DNA of 20,307 nt from a virus, in IMG/VR virus record IMGVR_UViG_3300002053_000083, positions 1 to 20,307 of that record, one strand, 5' to 3'. Shown in pieces: positions 1 to 6,869 of the stretch. Every line of letters starts with the position of its first letter. Positions within the stretch are counted from its first letter, which is position 1. The notes under the pieces were generated by a model. That model was not told the origin of the DNA. It ran no database searches and saw only the letters and a list, made by a program, of their open reading frames with translations. Both the position numbers and the translations under genes were made by a program.

Positions 1-58
1 CTTGTTCAAAAAGATGCATTATTGAATTTTTGGTATCATAAAAAGCATTAATAAACAT
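1..58 (-). CDS. Start of a protein cut by the left edge of the window
   Basis: Only the first 19 codons are present. The ATG at 58-56 is preceded by a strong Shine-Dalgarno (GAGGAGGAA, 62-70 on the complementary strand), so the start is convincing. The visible N-terminus reads MFINAFYDTKNSIMHLFEQ. It follows the 74-aa gene by 41 bases and is the next gene in the replication and repair unit. An N-terminus of the type 'FxNAFYDxxxxxIHLxE' recalls the start of some phage family B DNA polymerases, but that is a memory-level resemblance over 19 residues and not an assignment. The rest lies outside the window. Confidence 0.7.
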   Translation of the reverse strand, partial: MFINAFYDTKNSIMHLFEQ

Positions 59-99
59 TATTCCTCCTCAAGCGTTATGGATTTCTTCATCCCATCGGC

Positions 100-324
100 T
101 TATTCAATGTTAAATTCTTCTTCTTTAAAAAATTCTTGTTCAATTGGTGATACAAAATCATAAGGTTCCCAATAACTAGGCTTTCCCATTGGTTGTACAC
201 TAACTAGCTCTTTTGCTATTAACTTAGGAAAATATTGTCTTAATAGAGGAATTCTAATTGTTTTACTTCTATCCCATGATGATAAATCTATTCCTATCTC
301 TGTATTTGGATCAAGTATACTCAT
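100..324 (-). CDS. 74-aa protein of unknown function with the shared acidic-aromatic C-terminal tail
   Basis: I do not recognise this small soluble protein. It opens with an ATG that overlaps the TGA of the uracil-DNA glycosylase gene (ATGA), and its ribosome site (GGAAGAAGAG) lies inside the last codons of that gene, so the two are translationally coupled. The body contains a short basic segment (SKTIRIPLLRQYFPKLIAKE) and no membrane segment or signal peptide. Its most informative part is the C-terminus, EFFKEEEFNIE. This nearly repeats the ends of the 90-aa protein, the glycosylase and the UvsW-like helicase in this window. Being small, in a replication unit and ending in this tail, it may be an adaptor for a replisome component; that is inference. 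Confidence 0.75.
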   Translation of the reverse strand: MSILDPNTEIGIDLSSWDRSKTIRIPLLRQYFPKLIAKELVSVQPMGKPSYWEPYDFVSPIEQEFFKEEEFNIE

Positions 325-959
325 ACGTTAAACTCTTCTTCCGTAAACCCCCAATTTTCATCTGGTGTATTATGGAATTCCTTAAATAGTTTCAAATCTT
401 CTTGTAATGCTGGCAATCCAATCTCTTCATTATAAAGTAAAAAAGCTGGATGAACAGTTATGAGAACTGGATATGATCTTGTACTTGGATCAAGCTGATA
501 TTGCCTGAATACTCCTCTTTGAGACATCACCCCCTCATAGCTTTCTGTAAAATAATACTTAGCATAATTTCCTAGACAAAGTATTTTTTCTGGATTTACT
601 ACTTTCAGGTATTTTCTTATCCAAGGTTGACAAGCATGTAATTCATTTCTTGTAGGCTTGCCATTAGAGCTTGTACCTGATTTTATTGCTCTGCAATTGA
701 CAGAGTTGATTATTAAAAAATCACTCTTTTTAAAACCACATCCATGTAATTGAGTGACTAGTATTTCTCCTGCTTGACCTACAAATGGTTCTCCTCCTTT
801 TACTTCGTGGAATCCTGGAGCTTCACCAACAATAGCATATCTACTATGCTTAGTCCAAAATGGTTTAGCCATTCCATTAACATACAATCCACAATTTTTA
901 CAATTTTTGAATTGCGAGTCCAATAGCTGTAACATTCTTATTTGTTTCTCACTCAACAT
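321..959 (-). CDS. Uracil-DNA glycosylase, family 4/5 type with iron-sulfur cysteines
   Basis: This enzyme should remove uracil from DNA and leave an abasic site. The 212-residue reading shows the family motifs in order: CKNC at 20-23, GEAPG at 45-49, PFVGQAG at 58-64, NSVNCR ending near 90, a further Cys at 110, and a late VHPAFLL motif. The four cysteines (20, 23, 89, 110) match those that bind the 4Fe-4S cluster in family 4 enzymes. An upstream Met at 1022 is in frame, but it would put 21 Lys-rich residues before the family's usual start. The Met at 959 has a good Shine-Dalgarno (AAGGAAGAG) and overlaps the previous gene by 11 bases, so I prefer it. The protein ends in GFTEEEFNV, the tail shared with three neighbours. 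Placement in a replication unit fits repair, or protection of phage DNA from uracil. Confidence 0.92.
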   Translation of the reverse strand: MLSEKQIRMLQLLDSQFKNCKNCGLYVNGMAKPFWTKHSRYAIVGEAPGFHEVKGGEPFVGQAGEILVTQLHGCGFKKSDFLIINSVNCRAIKSGTSSNGKPTRNELHACQPWIRKYLKVVNPEKILCLGNYAKYYFTESYEGVMSQRGVFRQYQLDPSTRSYPVLITVHPAFLLYNEEIGLPALQEDLKLFKEFHNTPDENWGFTEEEFNV

Positions 960-1221
960 CAAACTCTTCCTTCTTGAAAAATTCTTCTTTTTCTGGTTCA
1001 AGTCTTTTTTCAAGAGAATCAAAATATGAAGTTCCCAAATTATTTTGTCTTCTGGTTGAAGAAGCAGAGGACGAATACCAAGACATAGACATAGACGAAT
1101 AATCTCTATAATGAGGTTGCATTTCTCTAAATGTCCTTAGTTGTTCTTCTGAATACAACTGTCTATTGTTAACCCATTCACCAATCATTCCAATTAATCC
1201 TCCTAATAATTGATTAATCAT
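949..1221 (-). CDS. 90-aa protein of unknown function with the shared C-terminal tail
   Basis: I do not recognise this protein. The ATG at 1221-1219 overlaps the last eight bases of the replicative helicase gene (ATGATTAA) and follows a purine-rich GGAAGAAGAAGAAG stretch. An in-frame Met at 1275 would add 18 very acidic residues and bury more of the helicase gene, so the shorter form is preferred. Residues 1-15 form a hydrophobic, Gly-rich helix (MINQLLGGLIGMIGEW). The middle is rich in Ser, Met and Tyr, and the end is highly charged, finishing in EEFFKKEEFDVE. That tail closely matches the end of the 74-aa protein, and less closely the ends of the glycosylase and the UvsW-like helicase. Its position between helicase and glycosylase suggests a replication accessory role, which is inference. 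Confidence 0.72.
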   Translation of the reverse strand: MINQLLGGLIGMIGEWVNNRQLYSEEQLRTFREMQPHYRDYSSMSMSWYSSSASSTRRQNNLGTSYFDSLEKRLEPEKEEFFKKEEFDVE

Positions 1222-2617
1222 TTCTTCTTCTTCTTCCGTTTTGATTAGCTCTTCTTCTTTCAGCAATTGCTTCATGGTCTACAGAAGCCCTATCATCTCC
1301 TGATATTTCAGCTTCTTGAACCCATAGTTCTTGTTCACTTATGTCATACATCTTTAAACTTCTAGCGTCCATATAAAATTTCTCTATTTCTCCTACTCTA
1401 CCTCCTAACCTGTTCTTTGTTATCTTATAGAGTATTTCATTTTCATAAATCATTTTATCTTCATCTGTTCCAAGTATAGCCATAAAATCAGCGGTAGCTG
1501 GAACTCCCAAAGATTCAGCAACAAAGTTAAAATCTAGTGCATTGAAGTTTGCAAATGTTCCTTCTCTGTTTAATTGAGAAACTGATACTACAGGTATTTT
1601 GAATTCAAATGATAGTGCTCTTAGTTCTTCTGCAACTCTCTTGACAGTAGAGTACATATTTCTTTCTACTTTATATGCTGTCTTCATTAAGTTAATATAG
1701 TCAACATATAGAATATGAGGTTGTGTTCCTCTCATTATTAGCTCACGCAAATATACTTTGAAGTCAAGAACGGATGCTTCTCCAGTAGGATACTGTTTGA
1801 TAAACAACTCTCCTCTGTTCTCTGTTCTTTTGATTTCTCTGAGTTTAGATACTAACTGCTCTTTATATCTTCTTGACAAGTACATCCTGTTAATATCCAT
1901 ACAGGAATATATACCATCGAATCTTTGAGCAAAAGCGTCTTCTCCCATCTCAAGGGATATAACTACTGGATTGAATCCGTTTAGAACTTGCCTTGCCGCA
2001 AAATTAGCCATTGTGTTACTTTTACCACCATGAATTTTTGCAGTTAAGATGCTAAGAGTGAAAGGAGGGAATCCGTTGTTTATAAACTCATCGAATACAG
2101 GAAAAAATGTAGGTACTCTGTCTTCACTTGCAGTAAATATTCTATGTAACCTTATTCCTAAATGTTCAAAGTAGTGAAGCCCTAAATCTATCTTCAAATC
2201 CTTTATTAATGCTTTCTCTATTCTATCACGAATTTGATTTCTTCTTTCAGGGTCTTCTACTTCATCTATTGAGTCAACTATAGCATTTTTAAGAGCTTTC
2301 TCTTTTAAATAATCATTAGATTGCTCCAGTAAAAATTCATAACTTCGTGATAAATCAAATTCCAGAGATTCTACTTCTTCTATAAGGTTTCTTACTCCTT
2401 CTACATTTTCCTCCGAACAGTTTATTATTGAATCTCTTGAGGGAATATCGTTATATTCTGTAAAGTAGGTTTTACAGAACTCAAAGGCAACTCTAATATA
2501 AGGATCGTCAAAATACTTAGCTTCAAATACGGCAGATGTAAGAACTAAAAAGTCCTTGCTGTTCATAATACCTTTGATTATGAGCTTTTCTAAATAGTCA
2601 GAATTTATACGTTCCAT
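1214..2617 (-). CDS. Replicative DNA helicase, DnaB/RecA-fold type
   Basis: This 467-residue protein is a hexameric-type 5'-3' helicase that should unwind DNA at the phage fork. Residues 1 to about 150 are a helical N-terminal domain of DnaB style. The RecA-like domain has a P-loop variant AKIHGGKSNT with Lys199, the following VVISLEMG segment, the Walker B strand LYVDYINL with Asp306, and the sensor-like PVVSVSQLNREG. The C-terminus is very basic (RRRRND) and lacks the acidic tail of its neighbours. A near-consensus promoter ends only seven bases before the ATG, and no Shine-Dalgarno precedes it, so the message may be leaderless. An internal Met18 (2566-2564) with AAAGG before it is the alternative start, but the residues before it look like normal N-terminal domain. 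It is the first gene of its unit. Confidence 0.93.
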   Translation of the reverse strand: MERINSDYLEKLIIKGIMNSKDFLVLTSAVFEAKYFDDPYIRVAFEFCKTYFTEYNDIPSRDSIINCSEENVEGVRNLIEEVESLEFDLSRSYEFLLEQSNDYLKEKALKNAIVDSIDEVEDPERRNQIRDRIEKALIKDLKIDLGLHYFEHLGIRLHRIFTASEDRVPTFFPVFDEFINNGFPPFTLSILTAKIHGGKSNTMANFAARQVLNGFNPVVISLEMGEDAFAQRFDGIYSCMDINRMYLSRRYKEQLVSKLREIKRTENRGELFIKQYPTGEASVLDFKVYLRELIMRGTQPHILYVDYINLMKTAYKVERNMYSTVKRVAEELRALSFEFKIPVVSVSQLNREGTFANFNALDFNFVAESLGVPATADFMAILGTDEDKMIYENEILYKITKNRLGGRVGEIEKFYMDARSLKMYDISEQELWVQEAEISGDDRASVDHEAIAERRRANQNGRRRRND

Positions 2618-2624
2618 GTGGGTA

Positions 2625-2652
2625 ATTATAACAGATTTTTAGATTTTGTAAA
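2625..2652 (-). promoter_or_regulatory. Sigma70-like promoter for the replicative helicase unit
   Basis: On the minus strand TTTACA (2652-2647) is followed by a 16-base spacer and a perfect TATAAT (2630-2625). The helicase ATG begins seven bases beyond the -10 box, so initiation at the usual distance would start at or next to the AUG. It has host-type elements and lacks the late box seen elsewhere, which fits early or middle expression. Confidence 0.7.
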
Positions 2653-2669
2653 CGTACTAATTTTGTTAG

Positions 2670-2698
2670 TTTACTTTTTCTATTACTTATGTTACTAT
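2670..2698 (+). promoter_or_regulatory. Probable sigma70-like promoter for uvsY-uvsW
   Basis: TTTACT (2670-2675), a 17-base spacer and TACTAT (2693-2698) face the UvsY-like gene, with the start codon about 48 bases downstream. The -10 box is weaker than its divergent partner. The two -35 boxes lie back to back and form the outer arms of an imperfect inverted repeat (GTAAAC at 2648-2653 and GTTTAC at 2669-2674), which could serve as an operator shared by both directions. That last point is inference. Confidence 0.5.
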
Positions 2699-2745
2699 AC
2701 GTTAATGTAAATATATATAGTAAAGATATAATAGGAGAAATGTCT

Positions 2746-3159
2746 ATGACAGATGAAGAGAAGATATTTGAAGAGCTAAAACAGCAATATCCAATAGACC
2801 AGCTAATCAAATTTGATGAAACTGACATTCAAGAGAAGCTTCAAGACAACACTTTTCAAATAATCAAGTTCAAAGAGCTTTACTACAAGGAGCTTGATAT
2901 CTATGAAGACCTTGAAAGGAAACTTGAAGCTCTAACAGGCATAAGATATAAGCACTATAGATTTAATCAAGATGAAGAATGGAGCAAACCTGAAATTGAG
3001 AAATACTGTCTTCCAGCCGATAAGAAAATAATCAGAATGAAGAAGTTGTTAAAGAAACAAGGTGTAAGAGTAAGATTCTTTGAGATGTGCTATAAAGCAT
3101 TTGAACAGCAAGGATGGAGGATGAAGACATACACCGATAGAGAAAGACATGGCATTTGA
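2746..3159 (+). CDS. uvsY: UvsY-like recombination mediator protein
   Basis: In T4, UvsY helps load the UvsX recombinase onto single-stranded DNA coated with gp32. This 137-residue protein is the length of T4 UvsY and shows the same order of features: an acidic helical N-terminal half, a Lys/Glu-rich middle with paired helices, and a C-terminal part beginning with LPADKKIIRMKKLL, which matches the T4 'LSADKDVL...L' region. The aromatic GWRMKTY stretch near the end also fits. The ATG at 2746 has AGGAG at a good distance; ATGs at 2689 and 2740 are in frame but have no site or one that is too close. The gene overlaps the UvsW-like helicase gene by 11 bases, and these two genes are also neighbours in T4. 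The assignment is from pattern recognition, so a profile search would settle it. Confidence 0.75.
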   Translation: MTDEEKIFEELKQQYPIDQLIKFDETDIQEKLQDNTFQIIKFKELYYKELDIYEDLERKLEALTGIRYKHYRFNQDEEWSKPEIEKYCLPADKKIIRMKKLLKKQGVRVRFFEMCYKAFEQQGWRMKTYTDRERHGI

Positions 3160-4642
3160 AGCAAGATTATCGCTATATAAGAACATTAGAATAAAAATAC
3201 TTACCAATTCAAACGACTATATGAAGTCGATGAGAAAGGCTTTTACTTACAAGGTACAAGGCTATTATTGGATGCCTAAGTATAGAGCAGGAGTTTGGAA
3301 TGGTGAGTCTCCGTTGATTACTCCTGCTGGAACTTTCCCCTATGGAATACTTCCTGAATTTCTAAGAGAGCATAAGAAACATCCAGACGTTGAACTTAAA
3401 ATAGATGACGATGTAAAGAATCTTTTTAAGGGAGATGACTTGGATATAAAGTTTGACCTATCTTTGTTCCCTCATCCATATCAAAAAGAAGCTGTAGAAT
3501 ACTGCTTGAAATATACTAAAGGAATTATTAGAAGTGCTACCGCTTCTGGAAAATCTTTGGTTATCTCATATATCGTAAAAGCCCTTCTGGACAATAGAGA
3601 AAAAACAAAAGTACGTAGAGCTTTAATTATAGTTCCTTCAAAGCAACTGGTAGAACAGTTCTATACTGACATGCAGGAATATGGAATAAAAGGGGAATAC
3701 ATAGGACGTATCTATGACAAGATAAAAAACAAACCTGTTCAATGGGCCAAGACAATTGTAATTACTACGTGGCAATCACTTAAAAATAATACCAAGAGAT
3801 TAGTTGATTATGATGCAATCATTGGAGATGAGTGTCACCAAGTAAAAGCACATGAGCTAAAGAAAATTTTCTCCAAATCTCCAGCGAAATACAGATTAGG
3901 ATTTACTGGAACTATGCCAAACGATGAATTAGAAATACTTCAAACAAAATCCTTTTTAGGGCCAGTCCTAAGAGACTATCCTTCTGGACTATTAGGAGAA
4001 CAAGGCTATATAGCAAAATGTAATGTGAATGTTTTAAGTATTGATTATAATCGTTTGGAGCTTTCATCTGATTACTATCCAGACGTAAAGAGAGAGACAT
4101 TTGAAAATAAATTCAGAATGAAATTAATAAAGGATATAGTCAAGAATCTGGATCATAATGTTTTACTTCTGGTAGGATATAAAAGAGAAGGAAGACAATT
4201 GTTAAACTATCTTGGAAACTACACTAAAAGAAATACCATATTTCTTAGTGGAAATGATGACGTTGATTTCAGAGAGAAGTGGAGAAAGAAAATGATAGCT
4301 GAAAAGAACATTGCTCTAATTGCTACATATGGAATTTTCCAGCAAGGAATAAATATCCCTAATCTCAAATACCTTATATTAGCCGCTCCATTCAAATCTA
4401 AAATTAGAGTCCTTCAAAGCATTGGACGTGCTTTAAGAGCACATGAAGAAAAAAAAGAAGGTGCTTTTGTATTTGACATAGTTGATAACGTGAAGTACTT
4501 ACGTAAACATGGGAATGAAAGATATGAATTTTACAAAAGTGAAGGATTCAATATAAAAGAGGTAGACCTTAATGTTAGAGAACCTTATGATCTACCTCTT
4601 ATGTTCGACTTTCTATTTAGCCGTGAAGAATTTGAAGTTTAA
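3149..4642 (+). CDS. uvsW: UvsW-like SF2 DNA helicase
   Basis: T4 UvsW is a superfamily 2 helicase that rewinds and branch-migrates DNA during recombination-dependent replication and fork rescue. At 497 residues this protein is close to T4 UvsW in length. The N-terminal domain has the aromatic motif YYWMPKYRAGVWNG and the following YGILPEFL. The helicase core has Walker A ATASGKS at 130-136, a VPSKQLVEQF motif, DECH at 227-230, GFTGTMP, and motif VI QSIGRALR at 423-430. Its start lies inside the end of the UvsY-like gene. The C-terminus, FLFSREEFEV, carries the tail shared with three minus-strand neighbours. The stop codon overlaps that of the convergent phosphoesterase gene in the four bases TTAA, with no visible terminator between them. 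Confidence 0.92.
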   Translation: MAFEARLSLYKNIRIKILTNSNDYMKSMRKAFTYKVQGYYWMPKYRAGVWNGESPLITPAGTFPYGILPEFLREHKKHPDVELKIDDDVKNLFKGDDLDIKFDLSLFPHPYQKEAVEYCLKYTKGIIRSATASGKSLVISYIVKALLDNREKTKVRRALIIVPSKQLVEQFYTDMQEYGIKGEYIGRIYDKIKNKPVQWAKTIVITTWQSLKNNTKRLVDYDAIIGDECHQVKAHELKKIFSKSPAKYRLGFTGTMPNDELEILQTKSFLGPVLRDYPSGLLGEQGYIAKCNVNVLSIDYNRLELSSDYYPDVKRETFENKFRMKLIKDIVKNLDHNVLLLVGYKREGRQLLNYLGNYTKRNTIFLSGNDDVDFREKWRKKMIAEKNIALIATYGIFQQGINIPNLKYLILAAPFKSKIRVLQSIGRALRAHEEKKEGAFVFDIVDNVKYLRKHGNERYEFYKSEGFNIKEVDLNVREPYDLPLMFDFLFSREEFEV

Positions 4643-5976
4643 AACTTTCCTTTTACCAATTCATCATAATCAATATGACTAGTAAACTGACCTATCATTC
4701 CATATTTCATATCCCAAACATAAGATTCAGCGGCATGATAAGCTTTGATGTATCCTTTCCTGTAATGCCATGCATCCTCTGTAGCAATTGAGGGAATCAT
4801 TCTTATTACAGTTCCAGGATGTGTGTCTACGTTTACCCATCTGATTTCCTGTTTTTTATGTTTGTGTCCAATATGGATTTCTCTGTATTTAGAGTTTCCC
4901 CAAAGTTGAGCTTCTTCTGTAGCAATAATACTAGGCAAATCTCTAATAGGTTCTTCTACTCCATGAGTAAAGATAATTAGTCCTTCTCCCCAAGGATAGA
5001 ATTTCCTCCATCTAGGCCCGACATCTACAGTTACATATTTATCTTCACTAAAGATTTCACCTATAACATCACATAGATAATATGAGACATTAGGATCATG
5101 GTTACCTGGAATCCACACAACATCTACAGGAGCAACTTGTCTACAGTAATTTATTGCTTTGATTACCGCTTTCTTTGCCTTTGTGTAAATCTTTATCAGA
5201 CGTGAATCAGTATCAAGTGGATTTCGATTTTGCGGAGTTAGATTTGTAGGATCATCTATATGCAAGAAGTCATTTCCAAATGGGAATAAAATTCTTGAAG
5301 GTTTATAACCAGCGGATTTGTTCAATAGGTCTTGAACAGCATATAGAAATAAATGCTCTGCAATATCTATATCGTAGTCATTCATGGTTTCCTTGCCCCA
5401 TGCAAGCATACCAAAATGAACATCAAATAAAGCCACTTCCAAAAGATATCTGTCAATCTCTTCAATCTTAGGACGTTTAACCGCTGGAGTCTTAATCTTA
5501 GGAACTTCTTTAATAAGATTTCTGACAGCATCTACCCACTCCATATTATGGAGTTTGACTAGCCATACCTGAATCTTATACATGGTAACAGTTTTAGGTT
5601 CATCTATATAAACCTTGTGTCCTTTCTTATCAACTTCACCAGTAGGTTTCTTTAGTTTCAAAGTTACTTGCCATGAACCAATGGTATATCTGTCTACTTT
5701 CCATTGAGTCATATCAACATTAGCAACTTCTAAAGCTTGTTCTAGTGTAGTGATTGTAAGAGATTCAAGTTCTAAGGTAGCTCTGTTCTTTGAAGTCCTA
5801 TTGAACTCTATTTTTTCTTCTAGTGGTTTGTGTCCTTGTTTGATTTGATTTTTCTTGAGTGGTCTAATTGTGGCTCTTATATAGGCTTGATCTACATTTA
5901 GTTCATTTGCTAATTTCTTTCGATTGAAATTAGGATTTTTATAGTACTCCTCTATTATTTTTTCTTTTTTATTCAT
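4639..5976 (-). CDS. Calcineurin-like metallophosphoesterase with N-terminal helix-turn-helix
   Basis: This 445-residue protein has the metal-binding signature of calcineurin-like phosphoesterases: DVHFG from Asp185, a GNDFLH motif in place of the usual GD, GNHD at 291-294, a THG motif, and GHKH at 370-373. Such enzymes hydrolyse phosphodiesters or phosphomonoesters with two metal ions, and phage members are often compared with SbcD/Mre11 nucleases; the substrate here cannot be read from sequence. Residues 1-45 resemble a DNA-binding helix-turn-helix (RKKLANELNVDQAYIRATIR). The start has a strong GGGAGGAAA site, located inside the upstream Cys4 mini-gene, whose TGA overlaps this ATG. It is the last gene of the late unit that begins near 10530. 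Its late setting suggests a role in DNA processing near packaging, which is inference. Confidence 0.85.
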   Translation of the reverse strand: MNKKEKIIEEYYKNPNFNRKKLANELNVDQAYIRATIRPLKKNQIKQGHKPLEEKIEFNRTSKNRATLELESLTITTLEQALEVANVDMTQWKVDRYTIGSWQVTLKLKKPTGEVDKKGHKVYIDEPKTVTMYKIQVWLVKLHNMEWVDAVRNLIKEVPKIKTPAVKRPKIEEIDRYLLEVALFDVHFGMLAWGKETMNDYDIDIAEHLFLYAVQDLLNKSAGYKPSRILFPFGNDFLHIDDPTNLTPQNRNPLDTDSRLIKIYTKAKKAVIKAINYCRQVAPVDVVWIPGNHDPNVSYYLCDVIGEIFSEDKYVTVDVGPRWRKFYPWGEGLIIFTHGVEEPIRDLPSIIATEEAQLWGNSKYREIHIGHKHKKQEIRWVNVDTHPGTVIRMIPSIATEDAWHYRKGYIKAYHAAESYVWDMKYGMIGQFTSHIDYDELVKGKF

Positions 5977-6125
5977 ACAATTTCCTCCCTATATTTCACA
6001 TATTCAAATCTTTTTAATTCCTCAAACTCTTTACAGACATTTTTAGGCAAAAATATTTTTGTTTTAGGACAATACTTCATGTCCTCCCAATAATGCTTGC
6101 AATCTTTACAAGATAAGTTTGTCAA
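5973..6125 (-). CDS. 50-aa Cys4 mini-protein with a TTG start
   Basis: This short reading frame fills the only gap in the minus-strand unit. It runs from a TTG at 6125-6123, just after an in-frame TAA, to a TGA that overlaps the phosphoesterase ATG. It overlaps the preceding gene by 20 bases. The product reads MTNLSCKDCKHYWEDMKYCP at its start and continues with a Lys-rich part holding a fourth cysteine. Cysteines at 6, 9, 19 and 31 give a CxxC...C...C arrangement able to hold one zinc ion, as in small phage zinc-finger proteins. The first ATG in frame lies after the CxxC pair and would leave only two cysteines, so TTG is preferred, although its Shine-Dalgarno is weak. The function is unknown; nucleic-acid or protein binding is a guess. 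Confidence 0.62.
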   Translation of the reverse strand: MTNLSCKDCKHYWEDMKYCPKTKIFLPKNVCKEFEELKRFEYVKYREEIV

Positions 6126-6576
6126 TTCTTTTTATTAATTCTTCTGCTTGGATTTCTTTTGGAGGTAAAGCAACATCTGCTTTATCTTTACCTAATTGTG
6201 TAGCTCCTGTTCTCCAAGGTTGTCCAGCTTTATCAAACTCCTTTTCTGTTTCTTTGTCTGGAACTTGTCTCATTCTTTTCCAAATATTTTTCCATTTATC
6301 ATCCGAAAATAAAGGCTTCATTGCTTGTAATGTTTGATGGTAGTTATCGTAATCCTCCATTCCTCCAGCGTTCTCAAAATCATCCCACGTCCAATCTCCA
6401 TTATCATAATCCCAATTCCTAGCAAATGTAGTTAGTTTATTGAAAAACTCTGTCTGTTTCATTTTAGTTCCAATGAGTATATTTCCAGGTGGCCTATCGT
6501 CATCCGTACAAACTCCTCTTCCGTCATCTGGATAGTTATAAGCTGACCATGTTGTTTCGGATAACTTCTTCTTCAT
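6106..6576 (-). CDS. 156-aa protein of unknown function, acidic and Trp-rich
   Basis: I do not recognise a family. The protein has many Trp, Asp and Tyr residues, for example DNGDWTWDDFENAGGMEDYD, and a basic WKNIWKRMRQ helix. It ends in AEELIKRIDKLIL, close to the 'KIDKLL' segment that opens two other proteins of the same unit. The ATG shares one base with the upstream stop (TAATG) and has an AAGGAG site, so the start is firm. Its place in a late unit of small proteins suggests a virion or assembly component, without direct proof. Confidence 0.8.
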   Translation of the reverse strand: MKKKLSETTWSAYNYPDDGRGVCTDDDRPPGNILIGTKMKQTEFFNKLTTFARNWDYDNGDWTWDDFENAGGMEDYDNYHQTLQAMKPLFSDDKWKNIWKRMRQVPDKETEKEFDKAGQPWRTGATQLGKDKADVALPPKEIQAEELIKRIDKLIL

Positions 6577-6869
6577 TATTTCTCCTTACCTTTACCTCTC
6601 CACTCTGTATTACCATAATAAGTATCTTTAAGGCTTGCACAAAAACCTTTAGCGTCACCTACTTTACCTTTCATCTTTGTAACACAAGCATCAAAAAACC
6701 CTTTCTTTCCTGGTGGATGCCCTATTGTCTTCCCAAATTTCTCTACAGAAGATTTTGTCCATCCAGCGGTTCTTACAGCATCTTCTTTAAGCTCTGGATC
6801 ATTCATCATTTCTTTAGTGTCAAGAATTAACTCTTCTACTTCAATTCTATCTAATATATCATCTGACAT
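6576..6869 (-). CDS. 97-aa protein with a two-Cys phage motif
   Basis: No function can be assigned. Residues 1-30 are acidic and helical (DDILDRIEVEELILDTKE). The C-terminal half holds a compact motif, GFFDACVTKMKGKVGDAKGF, followed by CASLKD and TEWRGK. The pattern F-x2-CV-x2-M...FCA-x-LKD...G-x-T-x-WRGK, with cysteines at 62 and 77, resembles a short module I associate with phage structural-region proteins; I cannot name a domain for it. Both ends use one-base TAATG overlaps with neighbours, and the start follows a GGAGGAT site. It is probably soluble, with no membrane segment or signal peptide. Confidence 0.8.
   Translation of the reverse strand: MSDDILDRIEVEELILDTKEMMNDPELKEDAVRTAGWTKSSVEKFGKTIGHPPGKKGFFDACVTKMKGKVGDAKGFCASLKDTYYGNTEWRGKGKEK

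Noticed and set aside
960-1022. Longer N-terminus for the uracil-DNA glycosylase
   Set aside because: The extra 21 residues are a Lys-rich reading of the 90-aa gene in another frame. The Met at 959 has a good Shine-Dalgarno and fits the family's usual start.
1222-1275. Longer N-terminus for the 90-aa protein
   Set aside because: It would add an acidic reading of the helicase's basic C-terminal codons. The Met at 1221 gives a normal short overlap with the helicase stop.
2598-2828. Minus-strand 76-codon frame across the divergent promoter region
   Set aside because: It overlaps the well-supported UvsY start and both promoters, is Ser/Ile-rich and has no ribosome site.
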